Assembly (NCBI GenBank): GCA_946480065.1
Contig: CAMLJA010000036.1
Span: 1-11,494, forward strand
Direction: 5' to 3'
Origin: an uncultured Thermomonas sp.
GTDB lineage: Bacteria; Pseudomonadota; Gammaproteobacteria; Xanthomonadales; Xanthomonadaceae
Length of the DNA: 11,494 bases
This document shows positions 1 to 5,568 of the stretch, piece after piece. Numbering within the stretch: position 1 is the stretch's first letter; each line of letters opens with the position of its first letter. The notes under the pieces are model-generated. The model did not search any database. It was not told the DNA's origin and worked only from the letters and a program-made list of their open reading frames with translations. The translations under genes were made by a program, and so were the position numbers.

Positions 1-2
1 TG

Positions 3-419
3 TGCTGCGACTACCGCGTACTGGCCGAGGGGCCGTTCCGGATCGGGCTCAACGAAACCCAGGTGGGGCTGGTGGCGCCCGAGGGCATCCAGGCGTTGCT
101 GGCGCGGGTGGTCGGCGCGCACCGGGCCGAGCGCCTGCTGGTTTCGGGGGCGATGGTGGAGGCGGCGGAGGCGCTGCGGATCGGCCTGGTCGACGAGCTG
201 GCGGCGATCGACGCCGTGCCTACGCGCGCGCGGGTCTGGCTGGAGGAGCTGCTGGCGCTGCCGCGCGGGCCGATGCTGGAGACCCGGCGGATCGCCCGCG
301 CCGGCGCGGTGGACTGCCTTCGGCCCGGGCGGATCGACCTGCCCCGCTTCGTCGCCGCCTGGAGCGAACCGGACACCCAGGCCGGCCTGCGCGCGATGCT
401 GGCCCGCATCGGCCGCTAG
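3..419 (+). CDS. Delta3,delta2-enoyl-CoA isomerase-like crotonase, 3' part (5' end outside window)
   Basis: This is the C-terminal 138 residues of a crotonase-superfamily protein, read in the frame starting at base 3 and ending at TAG 417-419. The visible part opens with CDYRVLAEGPFRIGLNET, which closely follows the segment of dodecenoyl-CoA isomerases (ECI type). In that family the Glu of GLNET is the single catalytic acid/base that shifts a cis/trans-3 double bond to trans-2 during beta-oxidation of unsaturated fatty acids. Here that Glu is encoded at 54-56. The following VAPEGIQALLARVVGAHRAERLL matches the helical trimerisation region, and the tail is of normal length, so only the 5' end is missing. 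The match to ECI rather than to hydratases rests on the GLNETQ motif. Hydratases, such as the one at 3545-4327, carry PEINLGL here instead. The exact substrate is inferred. Confidence 0.8.
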   Translation, partial: CCDYRVLAEGPFRIGLNETQVGLVAPEGIQALLARVVGAHRAERLLVSGAMVEAAEALRIGLVDELAAIDAVPTRARVWLEELLALPRGPMLETRRIARAGAVDCLRPGRIDLPRFVAAWSEPDTQAGLRAMLARIGR

Positions 420-498
420 CGGCGGCTTCGGCCGCGACCGCGTTCACCGCCGCGCCGCGCGCCGCACGGCGGCAGCCGCACCCTTCGCCGCCTGCGCG

Positions 499-846
499 CT
501 ACAGCTGGTCCAGCACCTTTTCCGGCGGCCGGCACAGGCGCACGCCCTTCGGCGTGAACACGAACGGCCGGTTGATCAGGATCGGCGTGGCCACCATCGC
601 CCGCAGCAGGGCCTCGTCGTCCAGCGCCGGATCGTCCAGTCCCAGGGCGCGGTACTCGGACTCCTTGTCGCGGATCGCCTGCCGGACCGCCAGCCCGGCG
701 TCGGCGATCGCCCGGCGCAGCCGCTCCACGGTGGGCGGCGCGGACACGTAGTCCACCACCTCCGGCTCGATCCCGGCCTCGCGCAGCAGCGCCAGCGCGC
801 CGCGCGAGTTCCCGCAGGTGGGCCGGTGCCAGATCTCGACGTGCAT
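499..846 (-). CDS. arsC: ArsC-family reductase (glutaredoxin-dependent arsenate reductase type)
   Basis: This is a 115-residue cytosolic thioredoxin-fold protein of the ArsC family, normal in length for the short ArsC group. The N terminus has the active-site loop HRPTCGNSR, with catalytic Cys11 and Arg15. Arginines expected to bind the oxyanion are present at Arg59 (in the IRDKE stretch), Arg93 (ILINRPFV) and near the C terminus in GVRLCRPPEKVLDQL, which is very like the E. coli plasmid ArsC tail. Family members reduce arsenate to arsenite using glutathione and glutaredoxin. It is the last gene of the minus-strand unit that includes sseA. Its start is 12 nt past the sseA stop, and its Shine-Dalgarno AGGAGG (854-859) touches that stop codon, which suggests coupled translation. 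No arsR, arsB or acr3 gene is nearby, so a role in arsenic resistance is not shown by context. It could serve as a general thiol-disulfide reductase. Confidence 0.85.
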   Translation of the reverse strand: MHVEIWHRPTCGNSRGALALLREAGIEPEVVDYVSAPPTVERLRRAIADAGLAVRQAIRDKESEYRALGLDDPALDDEALLRAMVATPILINRPFVFTPKGVRLCRPPEKVLDQL

Positions 847-858
847 GCGCGTTCCTCC

Positions 859-1704
859 TCAGTCCCCGGTGGCCACCGGGCGCGCCGGATCCGAGATCCA
901 GCCGCTCCAGGAGCCGGTGTACAGGCGCGCGCCCTTCAGCCCGGCGCGCTCCATCGCCAGCAGGTGGTGGCAGGCGGTCACGCCGGAGCCGCACATCACC
1001 ACCACCTCGTCGGCCGCGTGCGGCCCCAGCAGCGCGCGGAACTCCGCGGCCAGCTGCACCGGGGTCTTGAAGCGGCCGTCGACGAGGTTCTCGGCGTAGG
1101 GACGATTGACCGCTCCCGGCACGTGGCCGGCAACCCGGTCCAGCGGCTCCTCGTCGCCGCGGAAGCGCGCGCGCGACCGCGCGTCCACCAGCATGCCGCC
1201 GTTGGCCAGGTGGTCCTGGACCGCGTTGGCGTCGTGGAGGCGCGAGAGGTCGTACACCGCGCGGTAGCGGGTGGCCGAGGCGGGGCGCGGGGACGACGAC
1301 GCCGGCAGGCCCAGGGCGGTCCAGCGCGCCCAGCCCCCGTCCAGCACCGCCACCCGCTCGTGGCCCAGCGCCCGCAGCAGGAACCACAGGCGCGCGGCGA
1401 TGGCGCCGTCGCCGTCGTCGTACGCGACCACCTGGGTCTCCGGCTCGATGCCCCAGCGCGAGAGCTTGGCGGTGAAGGTGTCGGCGGGCGGCCAGGGATG
1501 GCGGCCGTCGCCATGCGGGGCCATGTCGGAGAGGTCGCGCTCGAGGTGCGCGTAGGCCGCGCCCGGGACGTGCGCGGCCTGGTAGGCGCGCTCGCCCGCG
1601 CCGGGGTCGAGCAGCGAGAAGCGGCAGTCGACCACCACCAGGTCCTTGCGCCCCAGCCCCATCGCCAGGGTCTCGGGCTGCACCAGCGTTGTCCATCCTG
1701 CCAT
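859..1704 (-). CDS. sseA: 3-mercaptopyruvate sulfurtransferase (tandem rhodanese)
   Basis: This 281-residue protein has two rhodanese domains: a non-catalytic N-terminal one (about 5-135) and a catalytic C-terminal one (about 150-275). The active-site loop is CGSGVTA with Cys238. CG[ST]GV is typical of mercaptopyruvate sulfurtransferases, whereas thiosulfate sulfurtransferases have CRKGV, so mercaptopyruvate is the better substrate call. Other family hallmarks are present: DCRFSL and AHVPGA in domain 1, LDGGW at the end of domain 1, and ARFRGDEEPLD and GHVPGAVNRPY in domain 2. The enzyme moves sulfane sulfur from mercaptopyruvate to thiol acceptors or cyanide in the cytoplasm. The ATG is preceded by GGAGG at good spacing. 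It lies 20 nt after the Nudix gene and directly before the arsC-family gene, so it is the third gene of a compact operon. Confidence 0.9.
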   Translation of the reverse strand: MAGWTTLVQPETLAMGLGRKDLVVVDCRFSLLDPGAGERAYQAAHVPGAAYAHLERDLSDMAPHGDGRHPWPPADTFTAKLSRWGIEPETQVVAYDDGDGAIAARLWFLLRALGHERVAVLDGGWARWTALGLPASSSPRPASATRYRAVYDLSRLHDANAVQDHLANGGMLVDARSRARFRGDEEPLDRVAGHVPGAVNRPYAENLVDGRFKTPVQLAAEFRALLGPHAADEVVVMCGSGVTACHHLLAMERAGLKGARLYTGSWSGWISDPARPVATGD

Positions 1705-1724
1705 CGGGTCCTCCGGGCGGGGCC

Positions 1725-2345
1725 TCAGCCCCGTTGCGGCGCGTTCGCCAGGCGTTCGCGCAGGTTGAGCAGGATCGAGGCGGTGGCGCCCCAGATCCGC
1801 TGCTGGTCATAACGGAATTGCAGTACCCGACGCGGCCGTCCGGCAAATTCCAGCTCCACCCACTCCAGCCGGGACGGGTCCAGCAGCAGCGCCAGCGGCA
1901 CCTCGAATACCTCCGCCACCTCCGACGGATCGGCCACCGGGAGGAAATCCCGCTGGATCCGGGCCAGCACCGGGAGCACCCGGAAGCCGGTGATGGTGCG
2001 CAGGGGATCGAGGTAGCCCAGGACGCGCGCATCCGCCGCCGGGAGCCCGACCTCCTCGCGCGCCTCGCGCAGGGCGGCGGCGGCGGGGCTGGCGTCGCCG
2101 GGTTCGATCCGGCCCCCGGGGAAGCTGACCTGCCCGCCGTGGTGGCGCAGGCCGTCGTGGCGGCGGGTCAGCAACACGGTCGGCGCGGCGTGGCGTTCCA
2201 CCACCCCCACCAGCACCGCGGCCTGCCGCGGCTCGCCCGGGGCCAGCAGGCCGTCGAGTTCGGCCAGGTTCCAGCCCGGGTCCGACGGCGGCGCCTCGAG
2301 CGGATGCGCGGCCAGGCGCAGGCGTTCGGCCAGCGCCGCGTCCAC
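1725..2345 (-). CDS. nudL: CoA pyrophosphatase, NudL-type Nudix hydrolase
   Basis: This is a 206-residue Nudix hydrolase with the features of the CoA pyrophosphatase subgroup. The signature LLTRRHDGLRHHGGQVSFPGG leads straight into the Nudix helix LREAREEVGL, whose glutamates bind the divalent metals. As in E. coli NudL (FPGGAVDDTDAS), the spacing is GGRIEPGDAS, with Asp where the classical box has Glu. This is a subgroup feature, not a defect. The family cleaves CoA and acyl-CoA to adenosine 3',5'-bisphosphate and (acyl-)phosphopantetheine. The open frame runs upstream to 2570, but that extension overlaps DUF1289 and reads as a low-complexity Arg-rich shadow. I take the GTG at 2345, 2 nt after the DUF1289 stop, which gives the family's usual length. 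A different nearby non-ATG start cannot be ruled out. Confidence 0.85.
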   Translation of the reverse strand: MDAALAERLRLAAHPLEAPPSDPGWNLAELDGLLAPGEPRQAAVLVGVVERHAAPTVLLTRRHDGLRHHGGQVSFPGGRIEPGDASPAAAALREAREEVGLPAADARVLGYLDPLRTITGFRVLPVLARIQRDFLPVADPSEVAEVFEVPLALLLDPSRLEWVELEFAGRPRRVLQFRYDQQRIWGATASILLNLRERLANAPQRG

Positions 2346-2347
2346 CG

Positions 2348-2539
2348 TCAGCGGTCCCCGCGCTGCGCCGCCCGCTTGGGCAGCACGTCTTCCATCAGCC
2401 GCAGGCGGGCATCGTCGTTCATCATCGGCCAGCGCGCGATCTCGTCGCCGGTGCGGTGGCAGCCGGCGCACAGGCCGTCGTCGTCGATGCTGCACACGCC
2501 CACGCAGGGGCTGAGGACGGCGCGGTAATGGAGGCTCAT
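2348..2539 (-). CDS. DUF1289 small Cys-rich protein
   Basis: This is a 63-residue protein with a CxxxC...CxxC pattern: Cys12, Cys16, Cys24 and Cys27 in SPCVGVCSIDDDGLCAGCHR. It is followed by the GDEIARW segment that marks the DUF1289 family (E. coli YdhL-like). The spacing of the four cysteines suggests binding of zinc or an iron-sulfur cluster, but the function is not established. The ATG at 2539 is preceded by AGGA. It is the first gene of the minus-strand unit that continues into the Nudix hydrolase, sseA and arsC, with its stop only 2 nt from the Nudix start. A longer open frame extends upstream through the hairpin at 2556-2582 and into the FKBP-like gene, and I reject that extension. 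Confidence 0.8.
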   Translation of the reverse strand: MSLHYRAVLSPCVGVCSIDDDGLCAGCHRTGDEIARWPMMNDDARLRLMEDVLPKRAAQRGDR

Positions 2540-2549
2540 GTCGTTCCTG

Positions 2550-2582
2550 AAAACGCGATGCGCCGGGCAAGCCGGCGCATCG
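2550..2582 (-). terminator. Rho-independent terminator of the FKBP-like gene
   Basis: A perfect 11-bp inverted repeat (2556-2566 with 2572-2582, arms CGATGCGCCGG and CCGGCGCATCG) has a 5-nt loop. On the minus strand it is followed after two bases by TTTT (2553-2550). It lies 22 nt past the stop of the FKBP-like gene and 16 nt before the DUF1289 start codon. The T tract is short, so termination may be partial. Confidence 0.65.
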
Positions 2583-2604
2583 GGCCTTCCCCTGGGGGAA
2601 GCGG

Positions 2605-3321
2605 TTACTTGACGCTGCCCAGCTCGACCTGGATCACCACGGCCTGCTGGCTGAGCTGCTGGTTCTGGGCGCCCACGCCCTTGCCCGGCGGGATCAGCAC
2701 TTCCCACACCGCGCCCTGCTGCATCAGCGGGAGGGTTTCCTTGAGCGCCGGGATCGGGGCGTCGGAGACCTTGAACGGCGGCGGGGTCTGCACGCCGCTC
2801 AGCGGCACGCCGACCGCGGCCAGGTAGCTGCGGAACGCGATCTCGACCTGGCTGCCGGCATTGGCCTTGGCACCGGTGCCCGGCTTGGCCACCCGGTACA
2901 TGATCCCGCTGGGCAGCGTCACCACGCCCTGCTGGGCCTTGAACTTGGTGACGAACTCGCCCGACTTGGCCTGGTTCTCGGCCAGCGCCTTGCGGAAGGA
3001 ATCCTCCATCTTCTTCTGCACGCGCTGCTGGAAGCCGGCATAGGCCTTGCCCAGCTGCTCCTCGGTGTAGGCGGGCTGCTTCTTGGCGTAGGCGTCCTGC
3101 AGGCCGCGCACCACGGTGGCGACATCGACCGGCTCGCCGGTGTTCGCCAGTTCCTGGCCGAGCTGCCAGCCGAAGGCGTAGCTCGCATGGGTCTTGTCGA
3201 CCACCGGCAGGGCGGAGGACGAGGCGGCGGGGGCCTTGGGGGCCGGCTTGTTCTGGGCACCGGCCACGCCGGCAGCCAGGGTCAGCGCCGCCAGGGCGAC
3301 GGAAAGCACGCGAAACTTCAT
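2605..3321 (-). CDS. Secreted FKBP-type peptidyl-prolyl isomerase-like protein with degenerate catalytic domain
   Basis: This 238-residue exported protein starts with a signal peptide (about 1-22, MKFRVLSVALAALTLAAG, cleavage near AGA-QN). An Ala/Pro/Ser linker follows. Next comes a helical FKBP_N-type dimerisation region (about 42-130, beginning with THASYAFGWQLGQEL), as in Mip and FkpA, and then an FKBP-like C-terminal domain (about 157-235). The junction GVVTLPSGIMYRVAKPGTG is classic for the family. The FKBP domain is eroded. The usual YxG strand is IAFRSYL, the FDSS motif is absent, the GW of the active site is replaced by PALKETL, and the AYG loop is GKGVGA. A periplasmic chaperone role with weak or no isomerase activity is my inference. 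I chose ATG 3321, preceded by GAGG, over two adjacent TTG codons. It is divergent from the enoyl-CoA hydratase. The 223-bp gap between them holds no promoter I can name with confidence. Confidence 0.82.
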   Translation of the reverse strand: MKFRVLSVALAALTLAAGVAGAQNKPAPKAPAASSSALPVVDKTHASYAFGWQLGQELANTGEPVDVATVVRGLQDAYAKKQPAYTEEQLGKAYAGFQQRVQKKMEDSFRKALAENQAKSGEFVTKFKAQQGVVTLPSGIMYRVAKPGTGAKANAGSQVEIAFRSYLAAVGVPLSGVQTPPPFKVSDAPIPALKETLPLMQQGAVWEVLIPPGKGVGAQNQQLSQQAVVIQVELGSVK

Positions 3322-3544
3322 CAACAACCTCGTCTCAGCATCAAAATTAGGGGCGGCTCGCGCCGCCCTCGAGCCGCGCCGGCAGGGCCAGCGCGGTGCT
3401 TTCGTGCAGCCGCCGGACCTTGCCGGCAGGACACGCTAGGATAGCGGCCGCAGTGCTTAACCGCCACTGAGGCCGGTCGTGGGACCGGCTACCGCGGCGG
3501 AAGTTCCAGCGCAGCGCACGCCCTTCCCCACTTTCCGAGGCCGC

Positions 3545-4327
3545 ATGAACGATGCCCTGCTGCTGATCGACGACGCCGACGGCGTGCGCACGATCCGCGT
3601 GAACCGTCCCGACAAGCTGAATGCGCTGAACGCCGCCACCCTGGACGCGCTGGACGCCGCCTTCGCGGCCGCGGCGCAGGACGCCGCCGTGCGGGTGGTG
3701 GTGCTCACCGGCGCCGGCCCCAAGGCGTTCGTCGCCGGCGCCGACATCGCCGAGATGAACGCGCTGACGCCGGTGCAGGGCCGCGACTTCTCGCTGCGCG
3801 GCACCCGCATGATGCGCCGCATCGAAAAGCTGCCCAAGCCGGTCATCGCGATGGTGAACGGGTTCGCCCTCGGCGGAGGGCTGGAGCTGGCGATGAGCTG
3901 CCACCTGCGGATCGCCGCGGACACCGCCAAGGTCGGCCAGCCCGAGATCAACCTCGGCCTGATCCCCGGCTTCGGCGGCAGCCAGCGCCTGCTGCGCCTG
4001 TGCGGCCGCGCTGCCGCCCTGGAGCTGTGCCTGACCGGGGCGCCGGTCACCGCCGGGCGCGCCCTGCAGCTGGGCATCGTGAACCGCGTCGTGCCCGCCG
4101 CCGAACTGGAGGCGGAGACGATGAAGCTGGCCGCGCAGCTCGCCGCGGCCGCCCCGCTGGCGCTGCGCGGGATGCTGGACTGCGTGAACACCGGTGGCGA
4201 ATGCGGGATCGAGGAGGGGCTGGAATACGAATCCGCCCAGTTCGGCCTGATGTTCGCCACCGAGGACATGCGCGAGGGCACCTCCGCCTTCCTCGAGAAG
4301 CGCAAGCCGGCGTTTTCGGGGAAATGA
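3545..4327 (+). CDS. Enoyl-CoA hydratase (crotonase family)
   Basis: This is a complete 260-residue enoyl-CoA hydratase/isomerase protein of standard length. Both catalytic glutamates of true hydratases are present: Glu114 in GGGLELAMSCHLRIA and Glu134 in QPEINLGLIPGFGGSQRL. The oxyanion-hole segments are FVAGADIAEM (about 62-71) and ALGGGLEL (about 108-115). The C terminus EGTSAFLEKRKPAF is also typical. The enzyme adds water to trans-2-enoyl-CoA in beta-oxidation or related acyl-CoA pathways in the cytoplasm. The ATG at 3545 has GAGG upstream. A GTG at 3479 would add 22 residues with no family similarity and is less likely. The gene stands alone between the divergent FKBP-like gene and a REP pair that begins 3 nt after its stop. 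No fatty-acid oxidation partners are adjacent, so the physiological substrate is unknown. Confidence 0.92.
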   Translation: MNDALLLIDDADGVRTIRVNRPDKLNALNAATLDALDAAFAAAAQDAAVRVVVLTGAGPKAFVAGADIAEMNALTPVQGRDFSLRGTRMMRRIEKLPKPVIAMVNGFALGGGLELAMSCHLRIAADTAKVGQPEINLGLIPGFGGSQRLLRLCGRAAALELCLTGAPVTAGRALQLGIVNRVVPAAELEAETMKLAAQLAAAAPLALRGMLDCVNTGGECGIEEGLEYESAQFGLMFATEDMREGTSAFLEKRKPAFSGK

Positions 4328-4329
4328 GG

Positions 4330-4428
4330 CGTCATTCCCGCGAAAGCGGGAATCCGGCCTCCGGACATGAGCCGCGGTAAACCAACCACGACGACAGCCC
4401 CTGGAGTCCCGCTTCCGCGGGAGTGACG
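4330..4428. repeat. Inverted REP pair (REPIN-like element)
   Basis: Two copies of a 27-base REP-type palindrome face each other. The left copy (about 4329-4355) has the core ATTCCCGCGAAAGCGGGAAT, itself a hairpin. The right copy (about 4403-4429) is the inverse, with core TCCCGCTTCCGCGGGA. Aligned as inverse complements they match at about 24 of 27 positions. The roughly 47-bp spacer shows no gene. Elements of this form (GTCATTCCCGCGAAAGCGGGAATCC type) are widespread between genes in Xanthomonadaceae and related proteobacteria, and are moved by RAYT transposases encoded elsewhere. It sits between the enoyl-CoA hydratase stop and the start of the Cys-rich gene, and its right end lies only 13 bp before that ATG. 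It could fold into a long hairpin in RNA. Confidence 0.85.
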
Positions 4429-4441
4429 GGCAGGCAGCCTC

Positions 4442-4816
4442 ATGCACGACACCGCAACCTGCCCCGCCTGCGCCTGCGCGCAACCGCATCCGGCGCATGC
4501 ACTGTTGGCGGCGCTGCGCGAGGACGACCTCGACGCTGCGCTGGCGCTGGGCCTGCTCGACGCGCAGTCCTGCCCGGCCTGTGCACCCGAATGCGGCCGC
4601 AGCCTGGCCGCGGCGCGCGACGCCCGCCGCTTCGCGCTAGCCGCGCGCGAACGCCACCGCGCGCGCGCCGCGCGGCTGGCGCGCCTGCAGGCCGAACGCC
4701 AGGCGGCGCGCCGCGCCGTGCAGGTTACGGCCTCGCCGCAGGCCCCTGCGCTGCCGGCGGCCGCGGCCGACGCCCTGGCGCGCGCCCTGGCCAAGGCGAA
4801 GGCGCGCCGTCCGTGA
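4442..4816 (+). CDS. Hypothetical Cys-rich protein upstream of nth
   Basis: I do not recognise this family. It is a 124-residue protein with two small cysteine clusters: CPACAC (Cys7, 10, 12) and CPACAPEC (Cys44, 47, 51). Between them is a helical Ala/Leu/Asp segment. An Arg/Ala-rich, strongly basic helix follows (about 55-92), with a low-complexity Ala/Lys tail. The clusters look like two halves of a zinc-ribbon or other metal site, and the basic helix could contact nucleic acid, but both are inferences. It overlaps nth by 4 nt (GTGA, 4813-4816), so the two are very probably co-transcribed and translationally coupled. The Cys spacing and the overlap argue that it is real, despite the high-GC setting where false frames abound. 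No clear Shine-Dalgarno is visible, because the REP pair ends just upstream. Confidence 0.65.
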   Translation: MHDTATCPACACAQPHPAHALLAALREDDLDAALALGLLDAQSCPACAPECGRSLAAARDARRFALAARERHRARAARLARLQAERQAARRAVQVTASPQAPALPAAAADALARALAKAKARRP

Positions 4817-5502
4817 CCGCGGCGCGCAAGCCCCGCGCCGCGCGCGGCAGCAAGCTCGCGCCCGGCGAGATCGTCGAGCTGTTCACGCGCCTGCGCGACG
4901 CCAATCCGCATCCGGCCACCGAACTGGAATACAGCACCCCGTTCGAACTGCTGGTGGCGGTGGTGCTGTCGGCGCAGGCCACCGACGTCGGCGTGAACAA
5001 GGCCACCCGCAGGCTGTACCCGGTGGCCAACACGCCGGCGGCGATCCTGGCGCTGGGCGAGGACGGCCTGAAGGGCTACATCAACACCATCGGCCTGTAC
5101 AACGCCAAGGCGGCCAACGTCATCGCCCTCTGCCGGCTGCTGCTGGAGCGCCACGGCGGCGAGGTGCCGCGCACCCGCGAGGGGCTGGAAGCGCTGCCCG
5201 GGGTGGGCCGCAAGACCGCCAACGTGGTGCTCAACACCGCCTTCGGCGAACCCACCATCGCGGTGGACACGCACATCTTCCGGGTCTCCAACCGCACCGG
5301 GCTGGCGCCCGGGAAGGACGTGCGCGCGGTGGAGGACAAGCTGGTCAGGCTGGTGCCCGCCGAATTCGCGCGCGACGCCCACCACTGGCTGATCCTGCAC
5401 GGCCGCTACGTCTGCAAGGCGCGCAAGCCGGACTGCCTGCACTGCCCCATCCACGACCTGTGCCGTTGGCCCGGCAAGGGGCCTTCCAGCTGGGCGCCCT
5501 GA
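4813..5502 (+). CDS. nth: Endonuclease III (DNA glycosylase/AP lyase)
   Basis: This is a 229-residue base-excision-repair glycosylase that removes oxidised pyrimidines and nicks the abasic site by beta-elimination. The helix-hairpin-helix LPGVGRKTANVVLN carries the catalytic Lys134. Asp152 in AVDTHIFRV is the second catalytic residue. The C-terminal [4Fe-4S] cluster has the exact C-x6-C-x2-C-x5-C spacing (Cys201, 208, 211, 217). The N-terminal 14 residues are basic and Ala-rich, and the family core begins around APGEIVELFTRL. I chose the GTG at 4813, which overlaps the upstream stop in GTGA. An in-frame extension to 4423 would run through the hypothetical gene and the REP pair. The stop is followed by a terminator shared with the convergent porin. 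Confidence 0.95.
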   Translation: MTAARKPRAARGSKLAPGEIVELFTRLRDANPHPATELEYSTPFELLVAVVLSAQATDVGVNKATRRLYPVANTPAAILALGEDGLKGYINTIGLYNAKAANVIALCRLLLERHGGEVPRTREGLEALPGVGRKTANVVLNTAFGEPTIAVDTHIFRVSNRTGLAPGKDVRAVEDKLVRLVPAEFARDAHHWLILHGRYVCKARKPDCLHCPIHDLCRWPGKGPSSWAP

Positions 5503-5512
5503 CCGCGACCGC

Positions 5513-5543
5513 AAAAAAAAAGCGGCGGACCGAGGTCCGCCGC
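5513..5543 (-). terminator. Rho-independent terminator of the porin gene
   Basis: A 9-bp perfect stem (GCGGCGGAC at 5522-5530 with GTCCGCCGC at 5535-5543, loop CGAG) is followed on the minus strand by nine T residues (5521-5513 on the plus strand are A). It lies 26 nt past the porin stop and just beyond the nth stop on the other strand. The T tract serves the minus strand only. The hairpin may also slow transcription coming from nth. Confidence 0.9.
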
Positions 5544-5568
5544 CGTGGTGCCGCGATGATGCCGGCGA

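Noticed and set aside
420..498. Terminator between the converging isomerase and arsC genes
   Set aside because: GC-rich short palindromes are present but have no T tract on either strand and are expected by chance at this composition.
499..846. Arsenic-resistance island
   Set aside because: Only a single ArsC-family gene is present. No arsR, arsB/acr3, arsA or mobile-element sign lies around it.
416..2032. Very long minus-strand open frame (538 codons) overlapping arsC, sseA and the Nudix gene
   Set aside because: Its translation is Arg/Gly/Pro/Ala-rich with no family motif, while the real genes in other frames carry full catalytic signatures. It is a high-GC shadow.
3437..3460. Promoter (TAGGAT or GCTTAA) for the enoyl-CoA hydratase
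   Set aside because: No -35 at acceptable spacing. TTGCCG at 3420-3425 is only 11 nt from TAGGAT.
4330..4428. CRISPR repeats or insertion sequence ends
   Set aside because: Only two palindromes, inverted relative to each other, with no spacer array, no transposase and no target duplication visible. A REP pair explains them.
3457..5514. Minus-strand open frame of 685 codons opposite the hydratase, Cys-rich gene and nth
   Set aside because: Low-complexity antisense frame crossing three supported genes and the REP pair, with no recognisable domain.
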